Shown: positions 40,338 to 49,322, counted from the stretch's first letter. The stretch is DNA of 64,000 nucleotides from Ostreococcus lucimarinus CCE9901 (GCF_000092065.1 NC_009375.1:62001-126000), one strand, 5' to 3'. Made by a program: numbers and translations. The notes: a model not told the origin generated them from the sequence alone.

Positions 40338-40436
40338 CGCGCGCGTCGCGCACTGTCGCGAACCGTCGCCGTCGGGACGAGACGAGCGGGACGACGACGA
40401 CGACACTTTACGACGACGCGCGCGGCGCGACGCGCC

Positions 40437-42047
40437 ATGGGCGGCGGACGCGACAAGCGGAAGAAAGTGGCGAAGAAGCTCGGCAAGGTGAGCGCGGATA
40501 AGCGTACGGGGGCGACGAAGACGGCGCTGAAACGAGAGAAGAATGCGGAAAAAAATCACAGACGGCTGGAGAGAGGACTGGTGGAGGATGACATCGACGC
40601 TATTTTAGCCGCGATGGCGATAGAGGACGCGCGGCGCGCGGAGGTGGAGGTGGAGAAGGATTGCCCGCGACCGCAGGCGCGAGGACACGCGTCGCTGACG
40701 GCGACTGTGGTTGGGAGAGGGAATGAGTTGATTTTGTACGGCGGCGAACGCGTGACGCCGGGGGATGAAAAATGCGTCGTGTACGGTGATTTGTATCGAT
40801 ACGACGTCGACCGCGATCGATGGACGAAGGTATCGAACGCGAAAGGACCGCATCCGAGGTCGGGACATCAGGCGTTGGCGTACGGGGGGTACGTGTACGT
40901 GTTCGGGGGAGAGTTTACGTCGCCGAATCAAGAGCGGTTTTTACACCATCGCGACTGCTGGAGATTTGATTTGGAGAGTAACATTTGGGAGGCAATGCCG
41001 GCGAAGGGAGGGCCAAGCGCGCGGTCGGGGCATAGGATGGCGATTTGGGGGAAGAAGGCGATCTTATTCGGCGGGTTTTACGACACTGGACGCGAGGTTC
41101 GGTATTACAACGACGCGTGGGAGTACGATTTCGAGAAGAGCGAGTGGAAGTGTCGGTGCGCGGGGGGCGAGGGAGCGCTCGGACCGAGTCCGCGCAGCGC
41201 GTGTCACGTGGGCGTGCACGATGACGCGTTCATCGTGTACGGAGGGTATTGTAAAAACGTTGACAACGACGGCGACGCCGACGAGGATCGTAGCGAACGC
41301 GGGACGACGTTTTCAGACGCTTGGAAGTTAGATTTAAAGACGTGGCGATGGGAAAAGCTGAAGCGACAAGGATTAGCGCCGAGCGCGCGCGCAGGGGCGT
41401 CGAGTGCGATGCACGCGTTGAAGAAGCGTTTAGTGTTGTTCGGCGGCGTCGTGGATCACGAGGTCAAGCGCGGCGACGTCATCGTCTCTGAGTTCTTCAC
41501 CGACGCGTACAACTTGAACATGGAGGCCAAGAAATGGTTCCCTGTCACCTTGTACGGCGAAGATAAGACGAAAACACACAAAGCGGGGAGCTTGGAAGAG
41601 GCCGAGCGCGTCGCCGCCGGGGACGTGGTGAACGAAAACTTTAATATTCGCAGCGAGGCGCACCGGGCGGCGATTAAGATTCAAGCTCACTTTCGCGGTT
41701 ATCAAGTTCGCAAGGCGTACAAGCTATACAAGGTCGGTGGCGTCGTGAGCGAGTTGCTGTACTCACCCGGAAGTGGAGAGGCGCCGCCGAAATCCCTCCC
41801 GAAACCTCGCGGACGAATCAACGCCGCCATAGCGATCAAGGCGAATAGCATGTACTTGTTCGGCGGCGTCGTCGAGCTCGGCGACGTAGAAGTTTCCCTC
41901 GACGACGTGTGGAAACTCGATCTCGGTAATCGTCCGAAATGGACGTGCATCACACCACTCAGCGACGAAGTGTCCGCACAACTCGCCGGCGGCGGCGCGG
42001 AATCCGATTCCGATTCCGACGACGGTTCGGGCTCCGACTCGGCGTGA
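40437..42047 (+). CDS. KLHDC4-like Kelch-repeat protein with an IQ motif
   Basis: 536 residues from the ATG at 40437 (GCGCCATGG context). The Lys/Arg-rich start MGGGRDKRKKVAKKLGKV resembles the basic N-terminus of KLHDC4/YPL263C-type proteins. Six or so Kelch blades follow: ELILYGGERV, SGHQALAYGGYVYVFGGEF, SGHRMAIWGKKAILFGGFYD, SACHVGVHDDAFIVYGGYC, KKRLVLFGGVVD and KANSMYLFGGVVELGDVE. Between the last blades sits AAIKIQAHFRGYQVRKAYKL, an IQ calmodulin-binding motif (IQxxFRGYxxRK). The C-terminus is acidic/Ser-rich (ESDSDSDDGSGSDSA), a possible casein-kinase target. Kelch propellers are interaction scaffolds; calmodulin binding is an inference. Confidence 0.9.
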   Translation: MGGGRDKRKKVAKKLGKVSADKRTGATKTALKREKNAEKNHRRLERGLVEDDIDAILAAMAIEDARRAEVEVEKDCPRPQARGHASLTATVVGRGNELILYGGERVTPGDEKCVVYGDLYRYDVDRDRWTKVSNAKGPHPRSGHQALAYGGYVYVFGGEFTSPNQERFLHHRDCWRFDLESNIWEAMPAKGGPSARSGHRMAIWGKKAILFGGFYDTGREVRYYNDAWEYDFEKSEWKCRCAGGEGALGPSPRSACHVGVHDDAFIVYGGYCKNVDNDGDADEDRSERGTTFSDAWKLDLKTWRWEKLKRQGLAPSARAGASSAMHALKKRLVLFGGVVDHEVKRGDVIVSEFFTDAYNLNMEAKKWFPVTLYGEDKTKTHKAGSLEEAERVAAGDVVNENFNIRSEAHRAAIKIQAHFRGYQVRKAYKLYKVGGVVSELLYSPGSGEAPPKSLPKPRGRINAAIAIKANSMYLFGGVVELGDVEVSLDDVWKLDLGNRPKWTCITPLSDEVSAQLAGGGAESDSDSDDGSGSDSA

Positions 42048-42438
42048 CTGCGAATCCGACGCCCCGTCGATCGACGGCGAAACCCGTCGGCGCGCGCCGC
42101 GCGCGCGGCGCCCGCGCCAAAAGTTGTAATATCACGTTACTCAAGCACCCTCGCGAACGCAACCGCGCGCTTCCGCACCGAATCCGTCGAATGTGGTTCT
42201 CGCGAGCCAGAGGGGGAAGGAACCGCGAGGACGGGGTCCCGCGCGTCAAACACCGCCGCCTCGCATCGCCGCGAACGCACCGTAAACGCGCCACGCGCGC
42301 GTCGGGCGATAGTACGCGTCGTGTTGAAAGCTCAACCGCGCGCGCGCGCGTGGCGCGCGTCGGTGCGCGACGCTCGTCGACGTAACGACCCCGCGGCATT
42401 CCGCAAATTCGCGAAATTCGGTGCAAAACCGACGCGGA
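42048..42438. other. 391-base intergenic region between Kelch and OSCA-like genes
   Basis: This holds the 3' end of the Kelch transcript and the promoter/leader of the next gene, both on the forward strand. An AT-richer stretch at about 42119-42145 interrupts GC-rich sequence. I see no RNA gene, repeat array or credible coding frame. Confidence 0.5.
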
Positions 42439-45400
42439 ATGGACACGAATTGGACGCCAGCGACGCCCGCGCGCGCGCGTGCGGACGCACGAATCGCGTC
42501 GGATAAGGTGCTGTCGACAAAGGCGTTCGAGGACGCGCGGGTGAAGGATCACCGCGACGTGGAGCGGGAACGCGGGGTGTACCTGCCGCCGAGCGCGGAA
42601 GAGGCGGCGACGCACGCGGACAGCGCGCAGCCGAGACTGCTGAGCGAGGATGGGAAATTGGAAAAACTTAAATATTTTGACTCCGAAGTAGACTTGGGAT
42701 TGGAGTTCGGGGCGGGGGTATCGGGATACTTTTTCGTGCTGCGGGCGTTCGCGTGCTTGTTCTTCGCGGCGTTCGCGTTGAATTTGCCCGCGATGTTCAT
42801 TAATTACACGAGCACGTATTACGCGTCGCATTACGAAGCGGAGCCTGAAACCGCGACAGCGCCGACGGCGGACGCGCTCAGTGGACGCCCGACGACGTCG
42901 TTTCACTCGTGGTTCGTCGATTGGCACTGGGCGAATCCGATGAGCGCGAGCTTGGGGACCGTGGCGCCTGACGATGTGCCGCAACGAGCGTGGGTGCTCG
43001 CGGGGACAACGAGTGGGGTGCTGCGGTGGAGCTCCAGTAAGATAGATTTCATTCGATTTTCGGTGGTGATGGATGTCGTGGTGTCCTTGATAATTATATT
43101 GAGCGTTCCAGTGATTATGCTTGTGTTGATGCGTACGGAGCGACGGGTCGAGAGAGGGACGGCGACGTTGAAGGATTACACGGTATTAGTTACAGGATTA
43201 CCAAGCGATGCGACCGATGAAGAAGTGCGATGCTTTTTCGCGCTCAGGTTTGGGACGGTAGCCGACGTCGTGCTCGTAAAGACGGAGTGTATGCAAATCA
43301 ACGCGCAGCGACGGCGTCGGCGCTTGTTGGAGGATTACGACGAAGCCGAAGCTGCGCTCATCGCCGCAGGTAATCGCGGAGGTGACGGCACGAAGACGGC
43401 TATAGAAAACGAGATATTGGCTGTGGATAGGAAATTGAAGCGCAGAAGAGCGCGAACGCGGGCGAAACAGTGTAGTGCTTTCATCACGTTTGAAACCGAA
43501 GGCTCAAAGATTGATTGTATATTGCGCAACACGCGCAGTATAATGTCGTACATCTTTGCGTTTCCTAGGAAAGAGCGTTTCCGAGGAAAGCGGAAGTACA
43601 GAGTGCGAGATGCTCCCGAACCTGAGGACGTACGATTCGAGAATCTGAATCTCTCGAATCGCTCATGGCGTCGACTCGTCGTGCTATTCTCGTGCTCGGC
43701 CGTCGTGCTCTTGTGTTACGGCTTTTTGAAGATGCTCGTGGATGACAAGGAGAAGCTGTGGGAGAACGCAGACATGATGGTCACTACGCTTGCGGACGAT
43801 GTTGGCATTGTCGTCGCCCACGGTAATCCGGTTGAGCAATTCGAGACGCATAAGAATCAGTTCAGGACAGCATGCAGAGCTCGCTTGGACCAATGCGGCG
43901 TGGCTTTTTCCAAGGACAAAACGTACGTTGGCATGCCTTGGGGGGCGCCAATTTACGCTTTCTACGACTACCCCAACGCCACACTCTTAGATCGTCGTTA
44001 CGCTCAGCAGGATGCGGTTCGTGATTTGACGAATTGCGCCCAAGACACCAACCGTTGTCCGGGAGGTCCGACGATGCAAAACTGTCACGCGTGCTACTGC
44101 GCCAGTCTGAAGTACGGCTTAACTTCGGAGGTTGTTCGGGCATACAACAAAGCCATTCGCCACTCGTGCGCGAAATACGTGAACCTCGGTCCAGGAGAGT
44201 ATTACAACTGGTTGTGGGTGTCGTTTTGCATTACGCTCATGAACGTCCTCCTCGAATGGATTGTGCCCCTCCTCGTCGCCGCAGAACGTTTGCGCACGCG
44301 CAGTGCCACGAAGGTGCTCAAGACGAAAATAATCTTCTGGGTGCGATATTTGAACGTCGCGGTTATTTATGGCTTGCTCAACGCCAATTTCTATCACATT
44401 GGCAGGTATTTCCCGCTCATCAAGCAAATGTTTGGGCTCAAAGGCGAGTACGCAGATTTCACGAGCGAATGGTTCAACGACGTCGGCTTGGTGTTGTTTT
44501 TCGCAATCATGATGAGCGTGACGATACGTATTTTGGCTCGAGTACTTGTAGACATCATCACGCATGTCGGTCGAAAATTCTCCGTGGCGTACTGTCACAC
44601 GCAAGCAAAGCTGAACAAGGCGTTTGAAGGGCCATCGTTTGACACCGGCGCCAAGTGCGGCGACGTTTGCTTTACGATTATGGCGGCGATGACCTTTTCG
44701 AGCGGTATGCCGCTGATATACTTGGTTTTGTCGATGTACTTCGTGTTGGTGTACCTGTACGATTACCGCCTCCTGTTGAAAGTGTGCAAGTTGCCCGAAA
44801 GATCGAAGAGCACGCTTCCCATGACGGCGGCGAAGGTGCTTTTCATCTCAGTCTCGATTCACGCTCTCATCGGTCTTTGGATGTTCTCGTACCACTGGAC
44901 ACCTGATTTGGCGAAACCGACGAAAGACTTTGAACATTCGAGTAAGAACAATGCTCCTCCGCTTGCGTATGAGATTGGGGGTGAAATATTAAACCCGCCG
45001 CACGACAACGGCGCGCTCACGGCCATCGTGCAAAGCACCGGCGTCGCGACGACGTACTTTCATCAGTATCGCGACGCGACAGTCGGGGCGTTGTCGGCGG
45101 GAGATTTCGTCGCTCCACCGCCACGCGTACAGCTGCGTTTCGCAGAACGACCGTTCAGCGAAGCGGGGATGCCGTTCATGGGTATGTTCTTCGCCCTTTT
45201 GGGCGTCATGGGTTTGTGGCAAATCGCAGTCGCGTGGCATAACTGGGGCAAGTCGCGTCGAGACATCGCGCGCTCGTGGAAAAACTTACCTCAGTATCAC
45301 GAAGCCATCATGACCGGGTTAATCGTCGGTTCGGAGACGTACCGTCCCGAATATCAGCCCGATTACGCGTTCTTGTTCGACAAGAGCACTGTCGCGGCGG

Positions 45401-45891
45401 CCAAAATGAAACTAGGCTCGTACGCGGGAGGCCCCGTGCGCGGCGACTCGGTGAACTCGCGAGACGCGTGGTCGCTCGGACAAGGCGACGACGATGATAT
45501 CGCGGAGCTGATTCATCATCGTTATGATAACGAACGCGAGTACGACGGTGGCGCGCCTTGGGTGCGTAAGACCGGTTCAAAGATATACGGCGGCGACGCC
45601 GCGACCGCGAAGCGAGGCTCTCGCGGCACGCGCCAGCGCGACGGCGGACATTACGGCGTACCAGTGGTCGATGTTCGCGCTTTGGGGGTTGGAAGCGACT
45701 ACAATCACGTCGAAAACAACGCGTTCGGGCACTCCGACGCGTTCGTCGCGGATGATCATGAGTGGGACTCCGCCTCCGACGCCGACACGCTCGACGACGA
45801 CGCGTCGACGCAGCGAAGTCAATCCTTTAGCGATTACGAGAACGATGATCAACGATTCGACGGCGCCAGGCGACCGGCATGGCTCGACTAG
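42439..45891 (+). CDS. OSCA/CSC1/TMEM63-like mechanosensitive or osmosensitive channel
   Basis: About 1150 residues from the ATG at 42439. The first membrane spans (about 95-120, SGYFFVLRAFACLFFAAFALN, and about 205-230, VVMDVVVSLIIILSVPVIM) flank a large loop. A cytosolic RRM-like domain comes next (KDYTVLVTGLPSDATDEEVRCFF ... QCSAFITFET), with a basic helical insert. The CSC1 hallmark APEPEDVRFENLNLSNRSWRR leads into the main pore region with about eight spans. A lumenal/extracellular Cys-rich loop lies at about 480-560 (CRARLDQCGVAF, NCHACYCAS). The C-terminal 180 residues are acidic and Ser-rich (DAWSLGQGDDDD), cytosolic and probably regulatory. OSCA/TMEM63 proteins are stretch-gated cation channels; gating and localisation here are inference. 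Confidence 0.85.
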   Translation: MDTNWTPATPARARADARIASDKVLSTKAFEDARVKDHRDVERERGVYLPPSAEEAATHADSAQPRLLSEDGKLEKLKYFDSEVDLGLEFGAGVSGYFFVLRAFACLFFAAFALNLPAMFINYTSTYYASHYEAEPETATAPTADALSGRPTTSFHSWFVDWHWANPMSASLGTVAPDDVPQRAWVLAGTTSGVLRWSSSKIDFIRFSVVMDVVVSLIIILSVPVIMLVLMRTERRVERGTATLKDYTVLVTGLPSDATDEEVRCFFALRFGTVADVVLVKTECMQINAQRRRRRLLEDYDEAEAALIAAGNRGGDGTKTAIENEILAVDRKLKRRRARTRAKQCSAFITFETEGSKIDCILRNTRSIMSYIFAFPRKERFRGKRKYRVRDAPEPEDVRFENLNLSNRSWRRLVVLFSCSAVVLLCYGFLKMLVDDKEKLWENADMMVTTLADDVGIVVAHGNPVEQFETHKNQFRTACRARLDQCGVAFSKDKTYVGMPWGAPIYAFYDYPNATLLDRRYAQQDAVRDLTNCAQDTNRCPGGPTMQNCHACYCASLKYGLTSEVVRAYNKAIRHSCAKYVNLGPGEYYNWLWVSFCITLMNVLLEWIVPLLVAAERLRTRSATKVLKTKIIFWVRYLNVAVIYGLLNANFYHIGRYFPLIKQMFGLKGEYADFTSEWFNDVGLVLFFAIMMSVTIRILARVLVDIITHVGRKFSVAYCHTQAKLNKAFEGPSFDTGAKCGDVCFTIMAAMTFSSGMPLIYLVLSMYFVLVYLYDYRLLLKVCKLPERSKSTLPMTAAKVLFISVSIHALIGLWMFSYHWTPDLAKPTKDFEHSSKNNAPPLAYEIGGEILNPPHDNGALTAIVQSTGVATTYFHQYRDATVGALSAGDFVAPPPRVQLRFAERPFSEAGMPFMGMFFALLGVMGLWQIAVAWHNWGKSRRDIARSWKNLPQYHEAIMTGLIVGSETYRPEYQPDYAFLFDKSTVAAAKMKLGSYAGGPVRGDSVNSRDAWSLGQGDDDDIAELIHHRYDNEREYDGGAPWVRKTGSKIYGGDAATAKRGSRGTRQRDGGHYGVPVVDVRALGVGSDYNHVENNAFGHSDAFVADDHEWDSASDADTLDDDASTQRSQSFSDYENDDQRFDGARRPAWLD

Positions 45892-46226
45892 GACGAAACG
45901 TACAGTGTAAGAAAACATAGCGTATTCATAGCGACAATCATAAAACGTGGTCACACTACAAACGCGGTCTGTTCGCGCTCCCTCGCCGGCGCCGCGTAAA
46001 AAACTAAACAACATCACGATTCACCATCAACGCGCGCGCGTCATCGGAGCACGAACTTCGAACACTCACTATGAAGTCGATTTCGTTCGATGCCCGTCAC
46101 GTGCGCGCGCGCCGCGGCGTCGTTTCGTCGTTTCTTCGTTCGCTCGCGCGTCCCGAAGGCCACGTCACTTTAGATAACGTAACCTTTCGCGCTCACCGCG
46201 CGCTCGAACCGAGCTTCGCCGTCCCG
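45892..46226. other. 335-base convergent intergenic region
   Basis: This lies between the OSCA-like stop and the stop of the small reverse-strand gene, so it should hold both 3' ends. TGTAA occurs at 45906-45910. I looked on the reverse strand for a SECIS hairpin serving the small gene. An ATGAC is present in it, but no convincing stem with the unpaired AA and the matching GA side was found by eye. Confidence 0.4.
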
Positions 46227-46424
46227 TCACTTCCCCCCGGGGAAGCGCTGCGGCGTCTTCTTCTTTTGCTCCGGTCGCTTCGTCTTATTCGCCGCCTTGT
46301 TCGCGCCGGAGTCGCGCTCAGCCTTGATGAAGCTCCACACGCCGGTGCCTTGCAGCTTATCGGTCGCGCCGACGGCGTACATCGCGCCGTCGGCGGCCGT
46401 TTTGATGGTTCAGAAGATGGGCAT
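46227..46424 (-). CDS. Small protein with in-frame TGA (candidate selenoprotein)
   Basis: The reverse strand from ATG at 46424 reads MPIF, then TGA (46412-46410), then TIKTAADGAMYAVGATDK, and continues to a TGA stop at 46229-46227. With readthrough it has 65 residues ending KKKTPQRFPGGK. Codons on both sides of the internal TGA have the G/C third-position bias of real genes here (ATC, GCC, GAC, GGC, GTC). No AG dinucleotide lies between that TGA and the downstream coding part, so a splice acceptor cannot bypass it. Options are selenocysteine, a TGG-to-TGA base error, or initiation at the internal ATG at 46382 (51 residues). Family unknown. It lies 235 bases downstream of the FKBP gene, across a GAC/GAA simple repeat. 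Confidence 0.45.
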
Positions 46425-46499
46425 GACGCGTTCGCGACGTTCGAGCGGGCGCGTAAGTCGACGCTTTTGCGCGACGTCGTGTGCGGCGACGCCGTCGCC

Positions 46500-46600
46500 G
46501 TCGCCGTCGCCGTCGCCGCGGCGCCGCGAAGACGAAGACGAAGACGACGACGAAGACGACGACGAAGACGAAACGAAACGAAACGAAACGAAACAGATGA
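46500..46600. repeat. Simple-sequence repeat (GAC/GAA triplets, then ACGAA units)
   Basis: The forward strand shows repeated gtcgcc hexamer-like units, a run of gaagac/gacgac triplets, then five copies of an acgaa pentamer up to about 46592. It lies in a noncoding gap between two reverse-strand genes. Confidence 0.7.
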
Positions 46601-46659
46601 ACAAAAGTATTCAAAACGCTAACCGTCACCAGCGCGACCGACGCGCGACGACGTCGGCC

Positions 46660-47187
46660 TCACGCGACGGCGACGAGCTCGACGTCGAAGTACAGCGTCG
46701 CGTTCGGCGGTATCGCCCCTCCCGCGCCTCGCGCCCCGTACCCGAGCTCCGGCGGGATCACCAACCGTCGCTTCCCTCCCACGCGCATCGCGGGTATCGC
46801 GTCGCCGTCGCCGCAGATCCCGAGTCCCCAGCCCTGAATCACCTGCGACGGTTTAAACTGCAGCGGCGCGCCGCGCTCGTAGCTCGAGTCGAACGCGCGT
46901 CCGCTCTCCAACCGCCCGACGTAGTGCGCCTTGATGACGCTCGACGCCGTCGGCGTCGCGCCGTCGCCGACGACGGCGTCGCAGAACGCCAGCCCGCGCG
47001 CGCCGACGACGAGTTCGTTCGCGCACTCGAGCGTCGGCAGGCCGCGCGCGCGCGCGCCGCGCGGCGCGAGCGCGACCGCGAGCGCGCCCGCGGCGACCGC
47101 GGCGCGGCGCGACGCGATGGACGCGTCCGCGTCCGGCGCGCGCGCGGCGGCGACGACGGCGGCGCGCGAGAGCGTCGACGCGAACAT
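46660..47187 (-). CDS. FKBP-type peptidyl-prolyl isomerase, thylakoid lumen
   Basis: 175 residues from the ATG at 47187; the reverse frame stays open further upstream but there overlaps the next gene antisense. The N-terminus is Ala/Arg-rich with SIASRRAAVAAGALAVAL ending ARA, a twin-arginine lumenal signal. The FKBP domain is complete: VIKAHYVGRLESGRAFDSSY, LQFKPSQVIQGWGLGI, MRVGGKRRLVIPPELGYGARG and PNATLYFDVELVAV. The aromatic and Asp residues of the active-site pocket (Y, D of FDSS, VIQGW, LGYG, LYFDVEL) are retained, so it is probably an active isomerase. Plants have many lumenal FKBPs helping photosynthetic complex assembly. The upstream region (about 204 bases) is shared with the divergent multi-pass membrane protein gene. 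Confidence 0.92.
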   Translation of the reverse strand: MFASTLSRAAVVAAARAPDADASIASRRAAVAAGALAVALAPRGARARGLPTLECANELVVGARGLAFCDAVVGDGATPTASSVIKAHYVGRLESGRAFDSSYERGAPLQFKPSQVIQGWGLGICGDGDAIPAMRVGGKRRLVIPPELGYGARGAGGAIPPNATLYFDVELVAVA

Positions 47188-47391
47188 TTTTGCGAACGAT
47201 TGGTGTTGCGCGCGCGAGTGACGCGACGAACGCGACTCGGCGACGCGCGACTTCGCGACGGCCGCGACGCGACGCGCGAGGACGCGACGGCGACGGACGG
47301 GACGCGCGCGGGACGCGCGCGGCGCGAGCGGGCGCGCGCGAGGGCTCGATCGGGCGAATCGACGAGGGCGCAACACCCTCGGGGACGCGCG

Positions 47392-48423
47392 ATGGCGTCG
47401 CTCGTGCGCGCGATGGTGAACGGCACCGCGGTGGTGAACGCGACGAAGGTGCAAGAGCTGCTGAACGACGTGGACGCGGCGATGGACTGGAAGAACGACC
47501 CGCTGAGGTACCTGTGGGCGACGGCGAGCGCGGTGTCGACGTTCATGTGGTTCGGGTTCGCGGGCGATAACTTGCAGTACTATCGCATGAACGGTGGGTT
47601 GGCGTACGCGGGCGGGGCGACGAATCGAAGCGTGTGGGCGGAGTCGTTCGGGAAGTCTGGGGTGTTTTTGTTGGCGTATCGAGCGTGCGCGACGGCGGCG
47701 TGCGCGTACTACGAAGTGCGAGAGAAAATCGCGCCGCGATTGACGGTGAACGCGGAGACGGAGATGTATGGGTTGGACATGTCGTACTTTTTGAATCTGC
47801 ACGATTGGACCGTGCACTCGGTGACGCTGTTTTTCTTTTTCGCGACGCTGGCGTCGCTCGCGGGGATGTGTTCGAGAACGGCGACGCACGATCACTACCT
47901 CGGCCACAGCGGGCGGTGTAACACGTTGGGACACTGGGTTATGGCGCTGTACACCATCGCTTTCACGATGAGCGTTTCATTTCTCGTCATCGTGCTCTTT
48001 GAGGCGGCGTTCGCCCCGCAGTGCGTGCCGTCGAGCGCGAGAGGGAAGTTGACGACGTTTCTCGATCCCGCCTCGCGCCTGTGTTACCTCGAGCCGCAAT
48101 ACATGATAGGGTACTTGGGCAACGTCTTGTTGTTGCTCATCGAGGCCTCTCTCGGGCGATTGGTGTTCCCAAAGTGCTACATGTCGCAGCCGATCTTTTA
48201 CGCCAGCACGTTTTTCATCATCGGTCAGTTCAACGTCATGGTGCTGAACGGCGACTGGGCGTACCAGTGGACGAATTATTGGCGTCGAGAAACCGTGGTG
48301 TACCTGAACGCGTTCTTGTGTCTCGTCATGTTCACTCACTTGGTGTTGGTGAAGTTTTTACGCGCGAATTCGAATTCGAAGCTGGCGAAAAACGTCGAGG
48401 AGCGCGTTCCCTTGTTCATGTAA
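47392..48423 (+). CDS. Multi-pass membrane protein of unknown function
   Basis: 343 residues from the ATG at 47392. The longer open frame upstream is Arg-rich and antisense to the FKBP gene. About six or seven hydrophobic helices are visible: WATASAVSTFMWFGF, VFLLAYRACATAACAYY, VHSVTLFFFFATLASLA, VMALYTIAFTMSVSFLVIVLF, GYLGNVLLLLIEASLGRLVF, FYASTFFIIGQFNVMV and VVYLNAFLCLVMFTHLVLV. Between spans are polar loops with paired Cys (CVPS, CYLE) and DWAYQW. The topology loosely recalls the AIG1/FAR-17a hydrolase group, but I cannot confirm its catalytic residues. No signal peptide; the tail is short and basic. It may be a lineage-restricted family. Confidence 0.78.
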   Translation: MASLVRAMVNGTAVVNATKVQELLNDVDAAMDWKNDPLRYLWATASAVSTFMWFGFAGDNLQYYRMNGGLAYAGGATNRSVWAESFGKSGVFLLAYRACATAACAYYEVREKIAPRLTVNAETEMYGLDMSYFLNLHDWTVHSVTLFFFFATLASLAGMCSRTATHDHYLGHSGRCNTLGHWVMALYTIAFTMSVSFLVIVLFEAAFAPQCVPSSARGKLTTFLDPASRLCYLEPQYMIGYLGNVLLLLIEASLGRLVFPKCYMSQPIFYASTFFIIGQFNVMVLNGDWAYQWTNYWRRETVVYLNAFLCLVMFTHLVLVKFLRANSNSKLAKNVEERVPLFM

Positions 48424-48532
48424 ACCCGTAGCAGTCCCGTAGTCTAGTAGCGTGTCGACGACGTCATATTTCAACATTTACATCTACCCCGTTCGATCGA
48501 TCCCGCTCGTCGCTCGGGCAATACTACTACGC

Positions 48533-49216
48533 TCAGTCGCGCTTGCTCTTCGCCGCACCCAAAACCTTCTTGCGTTGGCCGAGCATGTACCCGTACAACA
48601 TCGGAAAGCCCGGCGCGTATCCCGCGAAGAACATGAGCATCGCCGTCGGCAAATGAAACGCAAAGTTCACCGCATTCGGCATCTCGTACGCCAACGGGTT
48701 CGTTTTTACCAAATATTTGAACCCGCTGTACGCCAGAAACAGCTCAGAGCTCACGCCTAGCGGGTACAGCACGATGAACAACGTGTATCGACACCACGTC
48801 ACCGCCCTCGGCACGTCGCCCCGAACGAGCTTAAAAAAGTAAAAGCTATACCGCACGACCTCGGTGACGCCCCAGGCGAGCATGAGCGACGGTACGCCGA
48901 TTTTCAGCGGTCCGACGACGTCCAGACTCGCCGTGCGCGAGACCGGGGCGAGATGTAAGACGCCCCAGACGACCATCAACCTGCTGCTCACCTGCATCGC
49001 GGTGACGAGCACGGGCGATCGCGCGATCCCGCACGCGGCGTGCGCGATCTCGAGCACGGCGGCGGTCTGTGCGAGCGCGAGCGGGCGCTCGACGGCGGCG
49101 TAGACGGCGGAGGGGCCGGCGGTGCGGAGCGCGGCGAAGGCGAGGATGAGGACGTAGGACCAGCCGGCGACGAGCGCGGCGTTGTACGACGCGAGGTACG
49201 TCTTCGCGAGGGACAT
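48533..49216 (-). CDS. PAS2: Very-long-chain (3R)-3-hydroxyacyl-CoA dehydratase (PHS1/PAS2/HACD)
   Basis: 227 residues, the normal length. The N-terminus YLASYNAALVAGWSYVLILAF fits the family start (Y-L-x-x-Y-N ... G-W). Six hydrophobic spans follow. The catalytic region reads GVTEVVRYSFYFFKL (the active-site Tyr) and TLFIVLYPLGVSSELFLAY, whose Glu completes the dyad. The C-terminus is basic (GQRKKVLGAAKSKRD), consistent with ER retention. The enzyme removes water from 3-hydroxyacyl-CoA in the third step of very-long-chain fatty acid elongation, with KCS, KCR and ECR in the ER membrane. It is transcribed in the same direction as the DEAD-box gene upstream of it, about 106 bases away. Confidence 0.93.
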   Translation of the reverse strand: MSLAKTYLASYNAALVAGWSYVLILAFAALRTAGPSAVYAAVERPLALAQTAAVLEIAHAACGIARSPVLVTAMQVSSRLMVVWGVLHLAPVSRTASLDVVGPLKIGVPSLMLAWGVTEVVRYSFYFFKLVRGDVPRAVTWCRYTLFIVLYPLGVSSELFLAYSGFKYLVKTNPLAYEMPNAVNFAFHLPTAMLMFFAGYAPGFPMLYGYMLGQRKKVLGAAKSKRD

Positions 49217-49322
49217 CGCCGTGGAGAGATCGTGCGTTGAGTTGCGTGCGTTATTTACGGCGACCGACGACGGGACGTCGCGAGCGGCGAAGTGAGGCTA
49301 CGGGCGCGGCGAAGGGCGACGC

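Noticed and set aside
45892-46226. SECIS element for the candidate selenoprotein
   Set aside because: An ATGAC and several GTGA sites exist on the reverse strand, but none gave a consistent stem with unpaired AA and a matching GA side by eye. I do not claim one.
46357-46629. Reverse frame starting with an alternating Phe/Val stretch that looks like a membrane span
   Set aside because: It is a translation of the acgaa/gaagac simple repeat and runs antisense or out of frame to the small gene.
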